Program-made: the position numbers and the translations under genes | Assembly (NCBI GenBank): GCA_031279525.1 | Contig: JAITIH010000092.1 | Coordinates: forward strand, 1-8,522 | Length of the DNA stretch: 8,522 bases | Direction of reading: 5' to 3' | Source: Deltaproteobacteria bacterium | GTDB taxonomy: Bacteria > Desulfobacterota > Desulfarculia > Adiutricales > Adiutricaceae | Shown here: positions 6,501-8,522 of the stretch, in pieces | Layout: every line of letters begins with the position of its first letter | How positions within the stretch are numbered: the first letter of the stretch is position 1 | Notes under the pieces: model-generated | The model's input: only the letters and a program-made list of their open reading frames with translations | The model's database searches: none | Told to the model about the DNA's origin: nothing

Positions 6501-7125
6501 TCCAGCGGCTAACCCCGCGCGGCCCGCGAGCCAAGCCTCGGCCCCGGCCGCCGCTTCCGGCCTTTACGAAGTGGCCCCTGGGGACACGGTCAGCCAGATC
6601 GCCGAGCGGCACGACATGACCTCGGCCGATCTAAGGGCCTTAAACGATTTGGCCGACGACCGGATTCGACCGGGCCAGAAGCTGAAAGTTAAGGGCCCCG
6701 CCCCGGCTAGCCCCGCCGAAAGGCGGACTTCCAGCGAGGCCCGCCCCGCGAGCCCACGCCCGACCGGGGCCACTGCCGCCTCGGGCAACCCCGAGGACTA
6801 CTATGTGGCTGAGGCCGGCGACTCGGTGACCTCGGTGGCCGCCTTCTTCAACCTGGCCCCGGCCGAGCTGCGCCGCCTTAACGGCGTCGCCGGCGACCAG
6901 TTGAGCCCAGGGCAAAGAATACTGGTCAAAAAGCCGGCCGCTTCCCAGCCTATGGCCTCGGCCAGCGCGGGTTCCTCGGTTAGCCCCGGAACCTACAAAG
7001 TCGAGGGCGGGGACACTTTCTTCAGCGTCGCCCGAGCCCATAACCTCACCGTGGACGAGCTGAAAAAACTGAACGGCAAAAGCGACGACTCGCTCCGGCC
7101 TGGCCAGATTCTTAAAGTTAAGTAG
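3517..7125 (+). CDS. mltD: MltD-like membrane-bound lytic murein transglycosylase lipoprotein with 12 LysM domains
   Basis: Cleaves the MurNAc-GlcNAc bond of peptidoglycan, forming a 1,6-anhydro end; it is expected to be lipid-anchored and to act in the periplasm. Residues 1-21 form a signal peptide (RR, then a hydrophobic core) ending in LNG-Cys22, an acceptable lipobox. The SLT catalytic domain spans about 100-230: ALIESGY with probable catalytic Glu135, GPWQFI (150-155) and AYNSGEG (203-209). A degenerate LysM-like segment typical of MltD follows (272-318). Twelve LysM domains lie at about 341-386, 472-516, 543-586, 603-645, 658-700, 725-767, 795-837, 862-904, 946-988, 1016-1058, 1095-1137 and 1159-1202. 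They share a YEV.PGDTVS.IAERHN core and are joined by Ala/Pro/Ser-rich linkers. E. coli MltD has about 450 residues and two or three LysM, so this 1202-residue form is greatly extended. The gene is probably monocistronic, with its own promoter. The family assignment is secure; the reason for so many LysM is unknown. Confidence 0.
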   Translation: MRRLYFLGLCLGGLAVLALNGCAGSVPDSAMGRQASLVAKEGRAGAQKHYRLGPRYEKQLTTMVSEEYQAISGRKVDIPLELNQEVLINLNYFLNDARGFMIRSLNRGQKYIPIMKAILKQKGLPEDLVYLALIESGYRTEAVSHASAVGPWQFIASTGRRYGLTIDEWVDERMDPIMSTYAAADYLIALYEMFNSWPLAIAAYNSGEGKIIKGMQKPEVDNYWDMAKADGFLANETKRYVPSFLAAAIIAKDPLAYGLEVVEAEVDSWDEVVVPEPIELTMAAQLSGTNLERIKELNPHLKRMATPPSERDFVLRVPRGGAESFYQLYAQLPEAQRSNRMVIHQAKRGETVETVAREHDLTPEVVRQYNNLTSSRLTAGQRLVLPATMAQAPGVQEPIQVAAQTVRGGPSSSFQARLGEAQSMTARAVFGAEELRPPSSVNRQASARPAKAPSRAVLWTSGKERPPVIASIRHRVRAGETLGELAKRYGTTSEKLRESNRLSSNSIREGQVLVVGSNLTVAAAERPRRPANTWVEETEETPVYHLVKAGESLGSIAAQRGTTAERLRSLNSLESSRIMAGQRLLVGSAPAEAAPAAGGGSGVYVVRPGDTVGQIAQRHNLTVAKLRELNRLEGDRINPGQELKVAEAARPAALSARVYEVRPGDTVSQIAERHNMTSAELRSLNKLNGDRIVQGQKLRVLAAVAPGDPPAVTPAVARSTAGGEVYEVKPGDSLSVVAERHNLTSAELRALNGLTSDRIRAGQKLKVSAPTAPPAAVGQAARSAKPAGQSPDPLFYEVAAGDTVSQIAERHNLTVAELRALNDLADDRIRSGQRLKVAAEAQPKVSSPTGTRGQASQAPAAYYEAVPGDTVSVIAERHNLTSAELRALNDLADDRIRVGQRLLVSAAGSPPAAAARSASQASAQASTKPQAQPAARSAAPAAASGLYEVVPGDTVSQVAERHDMASAELRALNDLTDDRIRPGQKLKVKGPAAASPAANPARPASQASAPAAASGLYEVAPGDTVSQIAERHDMTSADLRALNDLADDRIRPGQKLKVKGPAPASPAERRTSSEARPASPRPTGATAASGNPEDYYVAEAGDSVTSVAAFFNLAPAELRRLNGVAGDQLSPGQRILVKKPAASQPMASASAGSSVSPGTYKVEGGDTFFSVARAHNLTVDELKKLNGKSDDSLRPGQILKVK
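4537..7122 (+). repeat. LysM-coding repeat array (12 units)
   Basis: DNA encoding the twelve LysM modules of mltD. Units 1-3 are diverged and widely spaced, with an 85-residue disordered linker between 1 and 2. Units 4-10 are close relatives repeating every 55-84 codons, and units 11-12 are diverged again. The central units share long stretches of near-identical DNA, for example GCCGAGCTAAGG and GACGACCGGATT. This points to expansion by tandem duplication from the middle of the array, while the edge units are older. Confidence 0.
6331..6708 (+). repeat. Recent 210-bp tandem duplication (LysM 9 and 10)
   Basis: Copy 1 begins at 6331 and copy 2 at 6541, exactly 210 bases (70 codons) apart. Over the first 170 positions I count 11 differences by eye (about 94% identity). 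The match includes the linker sequence before each LysM, not just the domain. It fades after about 6500/6710. In-frame duplication keeps the gene open. Confidence 0.
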
Positions 7126-7288
7126 AGGATTTTAAAAGTCGGACCAGGCGGCGGCCCCTAGAAAGTTTATGAGCCCGGCCTAAGGTCGCCCCTTATTTAG
7201 GCTGAAGCCACGGTGAAGGGGAAGGGGAAGGAAGGCCAGGCCAGGATTGCTAACTTTAGGCGACGCCTTGATTTTACTGGAATTATGA

Positions 7289-7330
7289 CCGCCTCCTTTT
7301 GGGGGCCCAAGTTAAGGGCGGCTTTTTTTT
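7289..7330 (+). terminator. Possible mltD terminator
   Basis: GGCGG (7317-7321) can pair with CCGCC (7289-7293), or GGGC (7316-7319) with GCCC (7305-7308). Either stem is followed by eight T residues (7323-7330). The stems are short or have a long loop, so this is a weak call 160 bases after the mltD stop. Confidence 0.
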
Positions 7331-7402
7331 CCCATTTTTTTGGAGATTTTTCCCCGGGCCTCGGTCTGATTTCCCCCTTTGGCCGGCCACCCCAAAAAAA
7401 TC

Positions 7403-7429
7403 GGGCGCGCCAAGAAAACGGGCGCGCCC
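7403..7429 (-). terminator. Minus-strand terminator with GGCGCGCC arms
   Basis: GGGCGCGCC (7403-7411) and GGCGCGCCC (7421-7429) form a perfect 9-bp stem with a 9-base loop. On the minus strand the stem is followed after two bases (7402-7401) by seven T residues (complement of 7400-7394). It would be a back-up terminator for hdrB, downstream of the stronger one at 7455-7503. Each arm contains the 8-base palindrome GGCGCGCC. Confidence 0.
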
Positions 7430-7454
7430 CAAATAACGGGCTCGAAAAATAAAG

Positions 7455-7503
7455 GGCTCGCCAAAAAAAAGGCCTCGAGGGAGGCCTTTTTTTGGCGAAA
7501 GCC
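7455..7503. terminator. Strong bidirectional terminator between mltD and hdrB
   Basis: CGCC, eight A and GGCCTC (7459-7476) pair with GAGGCC, seven T and GGCG (7481-7497) around the loop GAGG. This gives 17 pairs with one extra A. An outer GGCT/AGCC stem (7455-7458, 7500-7503) is possible. Read in either direction, the GC stem GGCCTC/GAGGCC is followed at once by a 7-8 base U-tract, so it can end both the mltD and hdrB transcripts. It begins nine bases beyond the hdrB stop codon. Confidence 0.
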
Positions 7504-7511
7504 TTGGGAGG

Positions 7512-8390
7512 TTAATCCCAAAGGCCGACCTTTTTCAACAACGGGACCGGGTCAACTAGATGAAATTTCCACCAATCGTTATGGGCGCTGGCTTTTTCCC
7601 CCAAATAGAGGGCCATAAGTTGGTTAAGGTGGAAAATGGGTAGGGGGTTGGCCATGTTAGAGGACTTAATCCTCATTTCCACGTTCATTTGGCACATGGC
7701 GCAGGTGGTGACCAAGCACTCGGCGCCGGCCTGGGAAGCCCCGCCGACGATCTGGGTGACGAATTCCTCGGCGATTTCCGGGTAAACCGCGGAAACGAAG
7801 GCGCTGCAGCACTTGTGGGGCCAGGGCCAGACCACGACCTCGGCGCCTAAGTCCTTCATTAAGAGCTCCACGGAGTCGCGGGGCTGGTTCTTGGGCCGCA
7901 GATCTTTGGGGTACATGGCGCTGCAACCGTAGTAGACCGCGACTTTAAGGCCCTTTAAGGGCTTGGCGTTCTCGAAGGTCGTGGAGCTTTCCCTAGCCTT
8001 GTTCATGACCTGGTAGTACAGGTCGTAGATGTTCAGAAGCTGGGCGTCAAGAGCCAAACGGCCAAAGGAGTCTTCGTACTTTTTTAAGGTCTCCGGCTCG
8101 GTCTCCAGGTGGTGCTTGGCCGTGGCCCAGTTACGATAGCAGTTGGGGCAGGGGATAATCACGGGTTTGCCGACCGGGATCCGGGAAAAGTTCCTGGCTC
8201 CCATGGCCACCGGGATCTCGTGGTTCATGGCGTGGCCGGAAGAGGAGCCGCAGCAGTTCCAGTCGTTGATCTCCTCTAAGTTGACCCTCAGCTTGGACAA
8301 GACGATGTCCATGGGTTTATTGGATTCCTCCACGCCCGTCTTCATGGTGCAGCCCGGAAAGTAGGAGGCTTCCATCAAATAATCGGCCAT
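7512..8390 (-). CDS. hdrB: HdrB-like CCG-domain iron-sulfur protein (heterodisulfide reductase subunit B)
   Basis: 292 residues, the usual HdrB length. HdrB carries the active site of heterodisulfide reductases and their bacterial relatives, holding two noncubane [4Fe-4S] clusters that reduce or form a disulfide. Both CCG motifs are complete. The first is Cys14, Cys46-Cys47, Cys81 and Cys84 (C-x31-CC-x33-CxxC). The second is Cys156, Cys194-Cys195, Cys230 and Cys233 (C-x37-CC-x34-CxxC). The C-terminal HLNQLMALYLG and HLVDP segments also fit HdrB. The protein is cytoplasmic, with no signal peptide or membrane span. It follows a probable hdrC with nine bases between stop and start, so the two are co-transcribed. 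In bacteria without methanogenic cofactors the true substrate is unknown. HdrA, flavin or hydrogenase partners would lie beyond the right edge. The HdrB family call is strong; the symbol is by family. Confidence 0.
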   Translation of the reverse strand: MADYLMEASYFPGCTMKTGVEESNKPMDIVLSKLRVNLEEINDWNCCGSSSGHAMNHEIPVAMGARNFSRIPVGKPVIIPCPNCYRNWATAKHHLETEPETLKKYEDSFGRLALDAQLLNIYDLYYQVMNKARESSTTFENAKPLKGLKVAVYYGCSAMYPKDLRPKNQPRDSVELLMKDLGAEVVVWPWPHKCCSAFVSAVYPEIAEEFVTQIVGGASQAGAECLVTTCAMCQMNVEMRIKSSNMANPLPIFHLNQLMALYLGEKASAHNDWWKFHLVDPVPLLKKVGLWD

Positions 8391-8393
8391 GGG

Positions 8394-8401
8394 TCTCTCC
8401 T
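8394..8401 (-). promoter_or_regulatory. Ribosome binding site of hdrB overlapping the hdrC stop
   Basis: The minus strand reads TAGGAGAGACCCATG. The upstream stop codon TAG (8402-8400) shares bases with the Shine-Dalgarno AGGAGAGA, and six bases separate AGGAG from the ATG. This tight layout suggests translational coupling between the two subunits. Confidence 0.
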
Positions 8402-8522
8402 ATCTCGTCCGCCAGGGGCCGGTGACGAATTTCCGGACCTGGGAAATGCCGGCCCCGGAAATCCGGGAGGGCAAAAGGTGCAGCTTGCGCATGAGGATCA
8501 TCTTGGTGCCTAAGACCGCGTC
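8400..8522 (-). CDS. hdrC: Probable HdrC C-terminus (heterodisulfide reductase subunit C), cut by the right edge
   Basis: Only the last 40 residues are visible, ending at TAG 8402-8400. The tail is basic (MRKLHLLPSRISG and QVRKFVTGPWRTR) and resembles the end of HdrC proteins, which often carry an R/K-K-L-x-LLP-x-R/K-I segment. The [4Fe-4S] ferredoxin motifs that would prove the call lie outside the window, so the assignment rests on this tail and on its place just before hdrB. HdrC would pass electrons between HdrA and HdrB. An alternative is another ferredoxin-like or HdrA-related partner subunit. Confidence 0.
   Translation of the reverse strand, partial: DAVLGTKMILMRKLHLLPSRISGAGISQVRKFVTGPWRTR

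Larger units (their letters stand above)
7126..7511. other. Convergent intergenic region mltD-hdrB, no gene
   Basis: The flanking genes converge here. It contains a GAAGGG-rich stretch (7213-7232), long A and T runs, and the terminators listed separately. The short frames at 7213-7452 and 7379-7618 (plus) and 7312-7521 (minus) translate this low-complexity DNA, lack ribosome binding sites and partly overlap hdrB, so they are not called. Confidence 0.

Noticed and set aside
5300..6700. Regular repeats that could suggest a CRISPR array
   Set aside because: Period is about 165-250 bases, the repeats are in frame and encode LysM domains, and there are no short unique spacers or cas genes.
6178..7041. 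Minus-strand frames at 6178-6402, 6430-6612 and 6640-7041 with similar ends
   Set aside because: Their mutual similarity comes from the LysM repeats on the other strand, so they are not a gene family.
7213..7452. 79-codon plus-strand frame after mltD starting at GTG
   Set aside because: No ribosome binding site, it runs through the terminator region, and the product is low complexity.
1..8522. tRNA, rRNA, insertion sequence or phage attachment site
   Set aside because: No cloverleaf, rRNA core motif, transposase or integrase sequence was recognised on either strand.

Overview
The window reads as chromosome of a GC-rich, Gram-negative anaerobe. The gene set fits a Desulfobacterota-like (sulfate-reducer or syntroph type) bacterium: HdrB/HdrC heterodisulfide-reductase subunits, a membrane pyrophosphatase and a lipoprotein murein transglycosylase. 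The lineage is an inference from gene content and style, not a database match. Coding DNA is GC-rich but uses many CTA, TTA and AGG codons. The non-coding DNA is AT-rich, with many A/T and G homopolymer runs and inverted repeats.

Layout: (1) 1-2200, minus strand: hppA, a membrane ion-translocating pyrophosphatase cut by the left edge after 733 visible residues. It has a good sigma70-like promoter about 150 bases upstream of its start. (2) 2201-3516: a 1.3-kb non-coding gap between the divergent hppA and mltD genes. It holds the hppA promoter and leader, a 14-bp direct repeat, a G-run tract that fits the G-quadruplex pattern, a perfect 16-bp A/T-only inverted repeat, a chain of hairpins ending in two terminator-like hairpins, and the mltD promoter. 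(3) 3517-7125, plus strand: a 1202-residue MltD-type lytic transglycosylase lipoprotein with 12 recognisable LysM domains. (4) 7126-7511: a convergent gap with terminators, including a strong bidirectional one. (5) 7512-8390 and 8400-8522, minus strand: hdrB preceded by the 3' end of a probable hdrC, arranged as an operon.

The three units look functionally separate. HppA would recover energy from pyrophosphate as an ion gradient, HdrBC would take part in thiol/disulfide electron transfer (typical of energy-limited anaerobes), and MltD remodels peptidoglycan. I see no defence system, CRISPR array, mobile element, tRNA or rRNA. The most unusual items are the expanded LysM array with a recent 210-bp internal duplication, the divergent pyrophosphatase signatures, and the structured hppA-mltD intergenic region, which could encode a small RNA.
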